Assembly: GCA_964538085.1 (NCBI GenBank)
Contig: CAZIDF010000003.1
Location: 62,001 to 126,000, forward strand
Origin: G020348385 sp964538085
GTDB lineage: Bacteria; Acidobacteriota; Aminicenantia; Aminicenantales; Aminicenantaceae
Length of the DNA: 64,000 bases
Reading direction: 5' to 3'
Shown: piece after piece, positions 43,048 through 51,403 of the stretch
Layout of the letters: the number at the start of each line of letters is the position of its first letter
How positions within the stretch are numbered: position 1 is the stretch's first letter
The notes under the pieces: model-generated
Seen by the model: only the letters and a program-made list of their open reading frames with translations
Database searches by the model: none
Told to the model about the DNA's origin: nothing
Translations under genes and position numbers: made by a program

Positions 43048-43479
43048 TCACTGAACGAGGTGTTTTTCGATCAAGTTTTTGATCGTTTCCGCTGTTTTTT
43101 GGAAGGCCTTCATCCCTTGGCCGTATGGGTCTTCGATATCCCATAGGATAAAATCATCGGCTAAATGGGGATAGCGGTTTTTGATCGTTTCAAACACATA
43201 GGCATCCAGCACGATGATGCGTTCGAATAGATCGATCTGGATGTCTGCGACACTTCTTGCTGTGTGGTGTGAAATGTCGATGTCATACTGTTCGTGGAGA
43301 ACTGCGATGGCATCGTGGGTTGCGCCTTCCAGTATGGGCGCCAGGCCCGCGCTTTCGATCCTGATCTGTTCTCCCAGGATCAGTTTTGCCAGCCCCTCGG
43401 CCATGGGGCTCCGGCACGCATTCCCATAACAGACAAAAAGAAAACTCGAGATTTTTTCGCCCTGTGAATTACTGGTCAT
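43048..43479 (-). CDS. Low-molecular-weight protein-tyrosine-phosphatase/arsenate reductase-like, 143 aa
   Basis: The P-loop VCYGNACRSPMAEG contains Cys17 and Arg23 in the C-x5-R arrangement, with the general acid Asp117 in DIEDPYGQG, all as in active LMW phosphatases. Such enzymes dephosphorylate tyrosine-phosphorylated proteins; some relatives reduce arsenate. It is cytosolic, without a signal peptide. The close paralogue encoded at 45806-46645 is fused to a lipoprotein-like domain and has lost the arginine. It is convergent with the broken transporter (four-base gap). The start at 43479 has no clear Shine-Dalgarno. Confidence 0.9.
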   Translation of the reverse strand: MTSNSQGEKISSFLFVCYGNACRSPMAEGLAKLILGEQIRIESAGLAPILEGATHDAIAVLHEQYDIDISHHTARSVADIQIDLFERIIVLDAYVFETIKNRYPHLADDFILWDIEDPYGQGMKAFQKTAETIKNLIEKHLVQ

Positions 43480-43551
43480 GGGATATTCAGTTTAATCGTT
43501 CATTAACGATAAATCAATTCGGAGAGGGTTTATTTCTGATGCTCATCGCAT

Positions 43552-43557
43552 TATAAT
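43552..43557 (+). promoter_or_regulatory. Perfect -10 hexamer before the VirK-like gene
   Basis: TATAAT lies 45 bases before the ATG at 43603, which is followed by a GGAGGGAG ribosome-binding site region. The matching -35 (TTTATT, 43529-43534, spacing 17) is weak. Confidence 0.4.
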
Positions 43558-43602
43558 TCTGCCTGTACCGAAATGGCATTACCCATCCAACGGAGGGAGA
43601 AA

Positions 43603-44013
43603 ATGAGAAAACTTTGGCTGATGGCTTCCACTATTTTTGCCCTTGTGGCGGGAATGAACTTTGCCGAAACCGCTCAATTGAATAATTTTCATGATATCCT
43701 TTCGGCCCTGAAGTCTGGCAACCGTGTAAGCGCAGTATTTCATTATAAAGATTGCAAGCTTGTGATCGATGGGGAAACGGTAGAAGAAGTGCCCGACGCC
43801 ATCGCCTCCTCTCAGAGCGTTTTGATCAGCCATCCCGTCCATGGTTTTGTCCTCAATTTTGTAAAACTCAATGTTTTCGATAATGGAGATGTCAAGATCG
43901 TTGCAAAGTATTTAACGCCTGGAGACCTTGAAGTCAAGATGGACGAAAGCTTCCACACGGTGATCCATGATGGGAAAAATACGGGAGCCGCTTGTTTTTT
44001 TCTGATAGACTAG
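43603..44013 (+). CDS. Exported VirK-like small protein, 136 aa
   Basis: The ATG at 43603 is chosen for GGAGGGAG just upstream; a GTG/ATG start further upstream is unlikely. A signal peptide (LWLMASTIFALVAGMNFAET) is followed by a small domain with FHDILSALKSGNRVSAVFHY, KDCKLVIDGE and FVLNFVKLNVFDNGDVKI, a pattern I associate with the VirK family of exported proteins of unknown function. A single Cys near residue 50 and one near 132 could pair. It is followed by the exported M28 peptidase on the same strand (56-base gap). Confidence 0.6.
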   Translation: MRKLWLMASTIFALVAGMNFAETAQLNNFHDILSALKSGNRVSAVFHYKDCKLVIDGETVEEVPDAIASSQSVLISHPVHGFVLNFVKLNVFDNGDVKIVAKYLTPGDLEVKMDESFHTVIHDGKNTGAACFFLID

Positions 44014-44069
44014 CTGTGGACAATATTTATTGTCAATTTAGGATTCAAAAGTAATAAGGAAGGTATGAA

Positions 44070-45782
44070 ATGAGACATCACCGAGTTTTTAATTCTGTCG
44101 TTTTTTTGCTGGTCTTTGGATTTGGCCTGACATTATCGTCGGAGGATAAGTATGAGCCGGTCCAGCCCGTCCCAGACCATATGGTAAAGGGCTTCATGAG
44201 CATCAAATCCATCGATTCCGCCAGTTATCTGGCGTTTATCGCAGCCGATGAACTGGAGGGGCGGGATACCGCAACCCGCGGACTGACTATTGCCCGGAAA
44301 TATATCCAGAGTCTCTACGAGACTTGGGGAGTCGAACCGGCCGGAGATTGGTCAGGCGAAGGGGAAAAGAAGATAAGATCGTTCGAACAACGAATGGACA
44401 TGGTCGAAGTGAAATTCGGTGAGGGCACGAGCCTGGAAATCCGATCTGGCCCTCGCCATGCTTTGTTCGAATGGGGCAAAGATTTCTCCGGAGGGAGCGG
44501 TGCTTCCATCCCTGGAGTGGTCGAGGCTCCAGCCGTGTTTGCCGGTTACGGGATATCGGCACCGGATCTGGGGTATGATGACTTCGAGGGTATCGACGTG
44601 AGGGGCAAGATCGTCATCACCATTGTCGGAAAACCCGGCGGGAATCGCCAGGATTCCCCGTTCAACCTTCCGGAAAACCTGGCCCGGTTTGCAGGCCGTT
44701 ACACCCCGGCCGAAAAATGCGCCCGGTTGCTTGCCCGAAAAGGGGCGCTCGCTCTTTTGATCGTCGATGAAAAAAGCGGCCAAGTGGAGAATGCGGGGGG
44801 CTATATCCAGGGGGCAAGGATCCGTTCCGCAGGCAGACCTGTCGTGGCTCCATCTCTCTCGACAAGCGACCCGATGGTCCCTTTTTTCTGGGCCTCTCCC
44901 GCGATCGCCGAGGCGCTTTTCGCTGGGTCAGGCAGTGGTTATGCTGAGGTGAAAAGCCAGATAGACGGAACACTCAATCCCCGTTCGAGGGAATTCCCGG
45001 AGTCCCGGGTGCGCATCCATCTGGACATCACAAGAAAACCGACACTTTCGGCCAACCTACTGGGCATGATCCAAGGAAGCGACCCGGAATTAAGACAGGA
45101 ATTTGTGATCATCGGTGCTCATCTCGATCACGTGGGGATGAACGATCAAGGCTATGTTTTTAACGGCGCGGACGACAACGGTTCAGGATCCGTCGGGGTT
45201 CTTCAGGCTGCAAAGGCCTTTGTCCTCAATCCGGTAAAGCCCAAGAGGTCTATCCTGTTCGCCCACTGGACAGGCGAGGAAAAAGGCCTGCTGGGAAGCC
45301 GTCACTTCGTGGCCTTCCCACCGGTTCCTCTTTCCCAAATCGTGGCCTGTATCAATCTGGATATGATCTGCAGGGACACTGCATTATCTTCCATACTGGA
45401 GGATGTCCATGACCTGGGTTTCGACCAGGATCAGCTCTCCCGGTATCCCGATGAACCCGATAAGCTTGTGGCCGCATTCGTGTCCAAGCCCTCCCCGTCT
45501 ATAGCCGAGACTTCTGTCCGGATCGGCAAGGAACATTGTGGACTTATCGTCGTGCCTCTTTTGTCCTACCCGATGCTGGGGAACAGTGATCATTTCCCGT
45601 TTGCCCAGAGGGGATTGCCATCTGTTTTTTTCAACACAGAAGGACACCGGGATCTTCATCAACCCAGCGATACCGTGGAAAAGATCGATGCCGTAAAGAT
45701 GAGCCAGATCGTCAGGCTCAGCTATTTAGTGGCTTTTTTTATGGCCGATGCCCAGGAAAGACCCGAGTGGAATAATCGCTAA
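44070..45782 (+). CDS. Exported M28 family zinc aminopeptidase with PA domain, 570 aa
   Basis: A signal peptide (VFNSVVFLLVFGFGLTLSS) precedes a helical N-terminal region, a protease-associated domain (about 130-300, with FAGYGISAPDLGYDDFEGID and RGKIVITIVGKP), and the M28 zinc core. Metal ligands are in order: IIGAHLDHVGMNDQG (His), FNGADDNGSGSVGVL (Asp), AHWTGEEKGLLGSRHF (catalytic and ligand Glu), INLDMICRD (Asp) and NTEGHRDLHQPSDTVEKID (His). Relatives are aminopeptidases that trim peptides outside the cell. The ATG has AAGGAAGG upstream. It converges on the lipoprotein-phosphatase fusion gene. Confidence 0.92.
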   Translation: MRHHRVFNSVVFLLVFGFGLTLSSEDKYEPVQPVPDHMVKGFMSIKSIDSASYLAFIAADELEGRDTATRGLTIARKYIQSLYETWGVEPAGDWSGEGEKKIRSFEQRMDMVEVKFGEGTSLEIRSGPRHALFEWGKDFSGGSGASIPGVVEAPAVFAGYGISAPDLGYDDFEGIDVRGKIVITIVGKPGGNRQDSPFNLPENLARFAGRYTPAEKCARLLARKGALALLIVDEKSGQVENAGGYIQGARIRSAGRPVVAPSLSTSDPMVPFFWASPAIAEALFAGSGSGYAEVKSQIDGTLNPRSREFPESRVRIHLDITRKPTLSANLLGMIQGSDPELRQEFVIIGAHLDHVGMNDQGYVFNGADDNGSGSVGVLQAAKAFVLNPVKPKRSILFAHWTGEEKGLLGSRHFVAFPPVPLSQIVACINLDMICRDTALSSILEDVHDLGFDQDQLSRYPDEPDKLVAAFVSKPSPSIAETSVRIGKEHCGLIVVPLLSYPMLGNSDHFPFAQRGLPSVFFNTEGHRDLHQPSDTVEKIDAVKMSQIVRLSYLVAFFMADAQERPEWNNR

Positions 45783-45805
45783 AGATGGTTGGTTCATGAA
45801 ACGGA

Positions 45806-46645
45806 TTATGTGCTGTCGTTGGGGAGCAGGTATCTTTCGATCATTTTTTTTATGATTTCCGCTGCTCTCCTAAAGACCTGGTTGCCTTTACCATACGGGT
45901 CTTCGATATCCCACAAGGTGAACCGATCCGATATCATGGGATAGCGTGTTTTGAGAGCTTCCAAAACAAAGGCCTCCAGCACGATGATGCGTTCGAATGA
46001 GTCGATCTGGATGTCCGCAACACTTCTTGCTTTGTGGTGTGAGATGTCGATGTTATACGTATCCATGAGGACCCAAATGGCCTCGTGAGTAGCTCCGTTC
46101 AATATGGGCGTTAGACCAGCGCTTTCGATCCGTGCATTTTTTCCCAGCAGCAATTTTGCCAATCCTTCGGCCATCGGGCTAAGGCAGGCATTCCCAGAAC
46201 AAACAAAAAGAAAACTCTCTGGTTTTTTATTGATTGGATCGTTATCCATCGAATTTTCGTTTTGCCAAATTAAACCGGGTTGATTCTTGAACCTGATTAT
46301 GCCTCTACCCGTTGACTGGAAATAAAAAGGGAATTCCACTTTTTGGTTATCATTTTCTTTATAAAAAATGGTGACTTGCACCCATTGTCCGGCTTGCATC
46401 TGTTCCTTTTTAATCCCTGTGATCGGGTAGCCATTGGTGTCTCCCTCCCTGGTATAGAATGTGATCGCGTTTTTTTCTATCTTGAAGAAGGTGTCGTTGT
46501 ATTTTATATCCGTTGACTTCCAGGTCCCGATGAGATCTTCGGAGGCGGATCTGCTGTTTCCGCAGTTTATGGCGATGAAGGCCAAAAATATAGCGAACCA
46601 CACCACATGAATGTGGTTTTGTTTGGCTATTCGTTCGTATCTCAT
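45806..46645 (-). CDS. Lipoprotein-like domain fused to a catalytically altered LMW phosphatase, 279 aa
   Basis: Residues 1-28 carry an export signal ending FIAINCGN, a lipobox-like site (Cys28) with an unusual Asn at -1. Residues 38-130 look like a small lipocalin-type beta domain (GTWKSTDIKYNDTFFKIEKN). Residues 143-279 are a full LMW phosphatase domain closely matching the 43048-43479 gene, but its P-loop is VCSGNACLSPMAEG: Cys149 is kept while the essential arginine (position 155) is leucine, so catalysis is expected to be lost. The Asp of DIEDPYG is kept. A separate start at 46249 has no ribosome-binding site, supporting one fused product. Its stop overlaps the HD-GYP gene start by ATGA, so it is the downstream partner in that operon. 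Confidence 0.8.
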   Translation of the reverse strand: MRYERIAKQNHIHVVWFAIFLAFIAINCGNSRSASEDLIGTWKSTDIKYNDTFFKIEKNAITFYTREGDTNGYPITGIKKEQMQAGQWVQVTIFYKENDNQKVEFPFYFQSTGRGIIRFKNQPGLIWQNENSMDNDPINKKPESFLFVCSGNACLSPMAEGLAKLLLGKNARIESAGLTPILNGATHEAIWVLMDTYNIDISHHKARSVADIQIDSFERIIVLEAFVLEALKTRYPMISDRFTLWDIEDPYGKGNQVFRRAAEIIKKMIERYLLPNDST

Positions 46646-48807
46646 TTTAGGCTCCTAGAGGAATTTTCTTGGGAAAGTCCACCGATCTTCGATGGGCGGA
46701 TATCATATTTTTTCTCCAGAACCTTTAAAAATGCATCGACCACAGCAGGATCGAGTTGAGTGCCTGAATTTTCCTTTATGAATTTTATCGCTTGCCGTGG
46801 ATCGATAGCTTTTCTGTAGGGTCTTTCGGCGGTCATGGCTTCATACCTGTCGGCGACGGCGAAAATCCGGCTGTATTTGCTTATTTCCTCACCGGCCAGG
46901 CCTTCTGGATAACCTGTTCCGTCAAAATTCTCATGATGTTGCAGCACGATGTGCATGGTGTCTGTGTAGGCTGATATGGGTTCGAGGATCCGGGCGCCCA
47001 TACGGGGGTGTTTTTTCAGAATCTGGATGTCTTCTTTGGTCAGTTTTTCCGATTTATCCAGAATTTCGTTGGGGATACCCAGTTTACCGATGTCATGAAG
47101 AAGTCCTCCTCTTTCGAGGGTGTCCATTTCCGCAGCCGATAATCCCAGCTCTTCTCCTATTTCCATTCCATATTTTGTCACTCTCTCGGAATGACCGGCT
47201 GTCCATGGAGATTTTGCGTCGATAGCGCGGGCAAGAGCCTTGAGGGTGCTCCAGTTGAAATCGCTCAATTCATCTATCAACCTGGTATTGGAAAGGGCCA
47301 CTCCCACCTGATCGGAAAGCTGTCGAGCTTGGTCGAGGTCCTCTTTTGTGATATTCGGCGTTTTTTCATAACCGAAGCTGATGATGCCAGCTAGAACATT
47401 TTGGATAAAGATGGGGAAAACATAAAAGGATTCGATGCCATTTTGGATGAGAGGTTTGAGATAGCTCGGGTGGAAGTCCTTTCGCTCGATGATCATCACA
47501 TTTTTGTGGTCATCCAACTCGCTGATATCCTTGACGGAAAGTGTCAACCTATGTTTCATCTTTTGTTTGCCTTGATGATCTCCTCCTGTATAGATCATGC
47601 CTTTTTTTGGGTCATGGTTATCGATAAGAATCACGCTAGCTGTGTCGCAGGGAAATACATCATTTATTCTTTTCAGCAGAGTGGTGACGATGTCTTCTGT
47701 GTTAATGGCCGAAAGGATCGCTCGATCGATTTCGGCGATCGTTGTCAAAGTATTAAATTGTTTTCCCAGTTGGTGGGCCATGGAGTTAAAGGTTTTTGCT
47801 AAATCGGCAAATTCGTCCCGGCTTGTGATAGTGATCCTGGCATCGAAGTCTCTTTTAGCGATGCGCTGGGCTCCAGCCTTGAGTTTTTCTAGAGGAATGA
47901 GACTTCTTCTTATCTGGTTGAAGCTCAAGAATAGGACGATCCATAAAGATAGAAGGATGATGAGAAAGAATGTTTTTTTAAAGCTCGCCATGGGAGAATA
48001 GATGTAGGATTTGGATTCACTCGAGATGATGGTCCAATGGTGTGTTTGAAATTTAGGCTGGAGAAAAATTTCTCTGTAACTCGCAAGGTATTCTTTTCCT
48101 TCATGGGTCCAGTCGAAGTGGCCGGAAGTTGACCCGCGTATTTGACTGGATATTTGTTCGGATGGGTTTGCGGAAGGCTGAAGAGTAGAGAAAAGCACCC
48201 TATTCTCTTGATCCAGGATAATAAACTCTGTGTCGGCAGGTAGAGCAGTTTCGTATCCCATAAACCACAGATAAAATGGATCTATCTCGGCAAGGAGTAT
48301 ATGGCTGTCATCAGAATCCGGATCGACGGCAAGACCGAGAATTATGAGGGGAGTTCGATCATCGTGAACACCGGTTTTCAGAAGAGATTCACCCGCGTGC
48401 ATGATTTTTTTTTCTTCGGGTGTGAATTCGAATTTTTGGGAGATTTTTCCATACAAGGAAACCGGCTCCCCCATGTCTGAATAAACCGAGATTCCTCTGA
48501 ACCTGTCTTTTTGAAACGCTCCGTCACCGAAAAGGGACATTGCAGAGGATCGTTCGGTGGGTTCTTTGAAATCTGACGCCACTCTTATCATGTCGCTTTC
48601 GAGAATCAACAGGCGTTCATAGATCGCCATCGACATGGTTTTGCTTATGTGGTGAAGCCTAGTCAGGCTCTGTTCCCGGAGATGGTTCGTGACCTTGTTG
48701 AAAGAAAGGATGGCCAGTGTTGCGATCGGGAGCAGCGCACACAGGACAAAAAGAGATGCGATGCGTTGGGCTACTTTGCTTTTGAGAAAGGTCTTTTTAA
48801 TCTTCAT
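46642..48807 (-). CDS. Membrane HD-GYP protein with extracytoplasmic sensor, HAMP and GAF domains, 721 aa
   Basis: TM1 (about 18-38) and TM2 (about 275-295) bracket a periplasmic dCACHE-like sensor. HAMP follows (about 295-345), then a GAF domain (about 355-510), then HD-GYP (about 520-705): AGHSERVTKYGMEIGEELGL, GLLHDIGKLGIPNEIL (catalytic HD), LQHHENFDGTGYPEGLAGEE (GYP loop) and AVADRYEAMTAERPYRKA. HD-GYP proteins hydrolyse cyclic-di-GMP to GMP or pGpG, so it probably couples an external signal to c-di-GMP levels. It lies downstream of the GspG-like gene by nine bases and overlaps the lipoprotein-phosphatase gene. The intact HD-GYP residues suggest activity. Confidence 0.92.
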   Translation of the reverse strand: MKIKKTFLKSKVAQRIASLFVLCALLPIATLAILSFNKVTNHLREQSLTRLHHISKTMSMAIYERLLILESDMIRVASDFKEPTERSSAMSLFGDGAFQKDRFRGISVYSDMGEPVSLYGKISQKFEFTPEEKKIMHAGESLLKTGVHDDRTPLIILGLAVDPDSDDSHILLAEIDPFYLWFMGYETALPADTEFIILDQENRVLFSTLQPSANPSEQISSQIRGSTSGHFDWTHEGKEYLASYREIFLQPKFQTHHWTIISSESKSYIYSPMASFKKTFFLIILLSLWIVLFLSFNQIRRSLIPLEKLKAGAQRIAKRDFDARITITSRDEFADLAKTFNSMAHQLGKQFNTLTTIAEIDRAILSAINTEDIVTTLLKRINDVFPCDTASVILIDNHDPKKGMIYTGGDHQGKQKMKHRLTLSVKDISELDDHKNVMIIERKDFHPSYLKPLIQNGIESFYVFPIFIQNVLAGIISFGYEKTPNITKEDLDQARQLSDQVGVALSNTRLIDELSDFNWSTLKALARAIDAKSPWTAGHSERVTKYGMEIGEELGLSAAEMDTLERGGLLHDIGKLGIPNEILDKSEKLTKEDIQILKKHPRMGARILEPISAYTDTMHIVLQHHENFDGTGYPEGLAGEEISKYSRIFAVADRYEAMTAERPYRKAIDPRQAIKFIKENSGTQLDPAVVDAFLKVLEKKYDIRPSKIGGLSQENSSRSLK

Positions 48808-48816
48808 GCTTCCGCA

Positions 48817-49293
48817 TCAGTATTTGTGGGCAAGCCCGAAATAATCCCCATCGCTTGCGCGGACGATATCATCCCAACTGGCATGGGCTGTAAGGGGAGC
48901 CCTGGATTCTTCGTCTTTTCCCAAGCTGTAAAGGTCATAATCTGTGTTTATGGGAATCAGAAACCTGTCTTTGCGCCACTTTCCCTGAATTTCGTTTTTT
49001 TTCTTCCCGAGAATGACCAGATATTCGTAGGGATTTCCCCAAGGATCGGTCAGATTTAATGGCTTAGAATTCTGGTTGAGTTCTTCGAGAGTCTCAGGAA
49101 GGGAACCGTTATCGGTGAGAAAGTCGTCCAGTTCCCGAGATATCTTGACGATGTCTGTTATGGCTCGATTGGTTCTTGCTTTTTCCAGCAAGTTGGTGTA
49201 GCTGGGAACCATCAGGGCGAGCAAAGTCCCGATTATTGCGACGATCAGGAGGACCTCGATCAAAGTGAAAGCTTTCCTGTTAGTTCCTCTCAT
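48817..49293 (-). CDS. gspG: Type II secretion-like major pseudopilin (GspG-like), 158 aa
   Basis: The prepilin-type cleavage site follows the usual form: KAFTLIEVLLIVAIIGTLLA, with the conserved Glu at +5 of the mature protein and a long hydrophobic N-terminal helix. The C-terminal domain has LTDPWGNPYEYL and DYDLYSLGKDEE, the DxWGNPY and YDLYSxGxD signatures of GspG. No other secretion genes are in the window, so it may serve a type II or type IV pilus-like system encoded elsewhere. It sits nine bases upstream of the HD-GYP gene in the same direction, suggesting co-expression of surface structure and c-di-GMP turnover. Confidence 0.82.
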   Translation of the reverse strand: MRGTNRKAFTLIEVLLIVAIIGTLLALMVPSYTNLLEKARTNRAITDIVKISRELDDFLTDNGSLPETLEELNQNSKPLNLTDPWGNPYEYLVILGKKKNEIQGKWRKDRFLIPINTDYDLYSLGKDEESRAPLTAHASWDDIVRASDGDYFGLAHKY

Positions 49294-49482
49294 CTATCTG
49301 AACCTATTATTCCTTTTTCTGGCTAGCTAGAATATTTTCCGCTTATACTAAGAAGATTTTGTCAAAGAGAGGGTGTGATAAAAATCGCCTTTTAAGGCTA
49401 TTTGCAGGGTGAATTATGTGAGCTGTCCCTCACCCCCAAAGATGAGGGGGGAAATTCGTGAATTCTATTAATCGTCAGGAGT

Positions 49483-49722
49483 TTACTTTTCCTGTTGAAT
49501 CCAGGATTTGATCTCCTCGAGAGAAGGGATCCGGCCATGGCTTTTGACTTTTCCGTTGATGACCAATCCAGGAGTGCCAAAAACGCCATATTTGGCGATC
49601 TCCTTGATGTCTTTGACCTTTTGAACGTCTGCAGCCACGCCCAGTTCGGCGAGGACATTCATGGTGCGTTTTTCGACTTCGTTGCAGCGGGGGCACCCGG
49701 TGCCTAAGATCCTGATATCCAT
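49483..49722 (-). CDS. Thioredoxin-fold small redox protein, 79 aa
   Basis: The ATG at 49722 has AGGAGG about six bases upstream; the longer ORF start at 49785 is not supported. The protein is a minimal thioredoxin-like fold with Cys10 and Cys13 (GTGCPRCNEVEKR) and a cis-Pro segment (GVFGTPGLVINGKV). Such 75-90-residue proteins accompany SO_0444-type permeases and arsenic-linked operons. It probably reduces or delivers a thiol or metalloid species for the adjacent permease. It lies 46 bases downstream of the permease gene. Confidence 0.85.
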   Translation of the reverse strand: MDIRILGTGCPRCNEVEKRTMNVLAELGVAADVQKVKDIKEIAKYGVFGTPGLVINGKVKSHGRIPSLEEIKSWIQQEK

Positions 49723-49768
49723 TTTTTGCCTCCTGAGGAAGAATTCATCTGGATCGAGCTGTTTATTT

Positions 49769-50935
49769 TCATGCGATAACGCCATAGATCAATCCTGAAA
49801 TGGTGGCCATGACGACCACCAAAAGGACGTACACAACTGTTTTTTTCGTTCCGATTACGCTCCGGATGACCAGCATATTGGGTAGGGAAAGAGCCGGTCC
49901 GGCCAACAGAAGAGCTAGAGCTGGTCCTTTTCCCATTCCCGCGCCAAGAAGGCCTTGCAGGATGGGAACCTCGGTCAATGTGGCAAAATACATAAACGCT
50001 CCGGCGACAGAAGCAAATAGGTTGGCGCCCAAGCCGTTTCCTCCGACCCATCGGGCCACCCATTCGTTCGGGATCAAGGCCTCATGGCCGGGTCTTCCCA
50101 ACAGGAAACCGGCGACCAGAACGCCGGCGAACAGGAGAGGAAATATTTGTTTGGCGAATATCCAAGTGGACAATGTCCACTCCTTGCGCTCCGCTTTGTC
50201 GATCCAGGCAAATATCATCCAAGCAAGGTAGAGGAGCAATAGGGTGCTGATCACCCACTTTGCGCTGTAAACAAAGGCCCAGATGCCTCCTTCTGTTCCC
50301 GGTCTTGCCCAGTTGACGAACACCAAAATGGCCACCATTGTCGCAAAATACAGGGTCGTTTTCCAGAGGGGGCGTGATTCCGGCTCCTCTTCTACCACGA
50401 TGTCTGGCTGGGTGTCCATGGCATCGGGTTTTTTCTCGAAAAGGATATGCATGATCCACCCGATGAGGACCGCAAATCCGATCGCCCCCACGGCTCTGGC
50501 AAAGCCTAGTTTGGCCCCTAGGACCTTGGCTGTCAGAATGATGGCCAGCACATTGACAGCCGGTCCGGCATACAGAAAGGTCGTTGCCGGTCCTATCCCG
50601 GCACCGCGTGTGTATATACTGGCAAAAAGGGGGAGCACCGTACAGGAGCAAACGGCCAAGATCGAGCCGGAGATAGACGCTACCGAATAGGACAGAATTT
50701 TCCTGGCTTGAGCGCCGAAATATTTGATCACGGAGGCCTTTTTGATAAAAACAGAAATGGCTCCTGCGATAAAAAAGGCCGGGATCAAACAGAGCAACAC
50801 ATGTTCACGGGCATATTCCTGAAGCAGGGAAAAGGCTTCAATAAGGGCCCTTTGAACATTCAGCTGGTCAAAAGGAATAAAAAAAGCCGCCAAAAACACG
50901 GCGACGAAAATCGACAGGATCCATCGGTCTTTCAT
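49769..50935 (-). CDS. SO_0444/ArsP-type membrane permease, 388 aa
   Basis: Two four-helix halves with the family loop SGSILAVCSCTVLPLFASIY and the mirror-image half-site with AGALFLAGPAL-type residues (GPALALLLAGPALSLPNMLV). The paired Cys in AVCSCT are the likely metalloid- or metal-binding residues. Related proteins export organoarsenicals, selenite/copper-type ions or are called permease UPF0718. A hydrophilic loop of about 25 residues (near 180-205) separates the halves. Its start overlaps the arsR stop by ATGA and the thioredoxin-like gene follows. Inducer and substrate are inferred from operon context only. Confidence 0.88.
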   Translation of the reverse strand: MKDRWILSIFVAVFLAAFFIPFDQLNVQRALIEAFSLLQEYAREHVLLCLIPAFFIAGAISVFIKKASVIKYFGAQARKILSYSVASISGSILAVCSCTVLPLFASIYTRGAGIGPATTFLYAGPAVNVLAIILTAKVLGAKLGFARAVGAIGFAVLIGWIMHILFEKKPDAMDTQPDIVVEEEPESRPLWKTTLYFATMVAILVFVNWARPGTEGGIWAFVYSAKWVISTLLLLYLAWMIFAWIDKAERKEWTLSTWIFAKQIFPLLFAGVLVAGFLLGRPGHEALIPNEWVARWVGGNGLGANLFASVAGAFMYFATLTEVPILQGLLGAGMGKGPALALLLAGPALSLPNMLVIRSVIGTKKTVVYVLLVVVMATISGLIYGVIA

Positions 50936-51303
50936 AGGCCTGTCCTCCCGATCGTGTCCAGTGACTTCCGGATTTGTTTTTTAAGGCAAATTTTCAGATT
51001 GGCTTTATCTTGTTTGATTTTGTTCGATTGTTGCAAATCCTCCTCGAAGCATGGATTTAATAGAGATTCGAGTCTTTGCCTGATTCCATTCGGTAGAGTG
51101 TAAACGATCCATTTGCCATCTCGGATATCTTCGACCAACTCAGCATCCCGCAATATTCTGAGCTGATGCGATATTCTAGATTGTTCCATATCCAGAATAA
51201 ACATGAGCTCGCAAACGCAGAGGTCTTTTTCCAGCAATAAATTGACGATTCTCAAGCGCGTGGGATCGGAAAGGGCTTTGAGTGTTTTGACAGTTTTTTT
51301 CAT
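50932..51303 (-). CDS. arsR: ArsR/SmtB family transcriptional repressor, 123 aa
   Basis: The winged helix includes LKALSDPTRLRIVNLLLEKD, CELMFILDMEQSRISHQLRI and VEDIRDGKWIVYTL. Two Cys (29 and 31, in DLCVCELM) form the CxC As(III)/Sb(III)-type site in helix 3. The C-terminus has two more Cys (near 77 and 98), possibly a third ligand. I use the ATG at 51303; an ATG at 51327 would place the start inside the promoter. It is the first gene of a three-gene operon and likely represses it until metalloid binds. No Shine-Dalgarno is evident before the ATG. Confidence 0.9.
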   Translation of the reverse strand: MKKTVKTLKALSDPTRLRIVNLLLEKDLCVCELMFILDMEQSRISHQLRILRDAELVEDIRDGKWIVYTLPNGIRQRLESLLNPCFEEDLQQSNKIKQDKANLKICLKKQIRKSLDTIGRTGL

Positions 51304-51314
51304 GTTAAATAAAT

Positions 51315-51351
51315 ATATGAACATATTATCATATAAAAAGCTTGAGCGCAA
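51315..51351 (-). promoter_or_regulatory. Candidate arsR promoter with overlapping dyad
   Basis: On the minus strand TTGCGC (51351-51346) and TAATAT (51328-51323) are 17 bases apart. The dyad ATATG-AA-CATAT (51315-51326) overlaps the -10 element and the start site, a classical ArsR operator position. Confidence 0.5.
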
Positions 51352-51403
51352 TCGTTGCCGCCTCAAATAAAATAAATTGGTGAAAGGGTATCCTGTCCCC
51401 GAT

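Noticed and set aside
46249..46249. Independent start of the LMW-phosphatase part of the fusion gene
   Set aside because: No Shine-Dalgarno precedes this ATG and the upstream frame has an export signal and a folded-looking domain, so one product is favoured.
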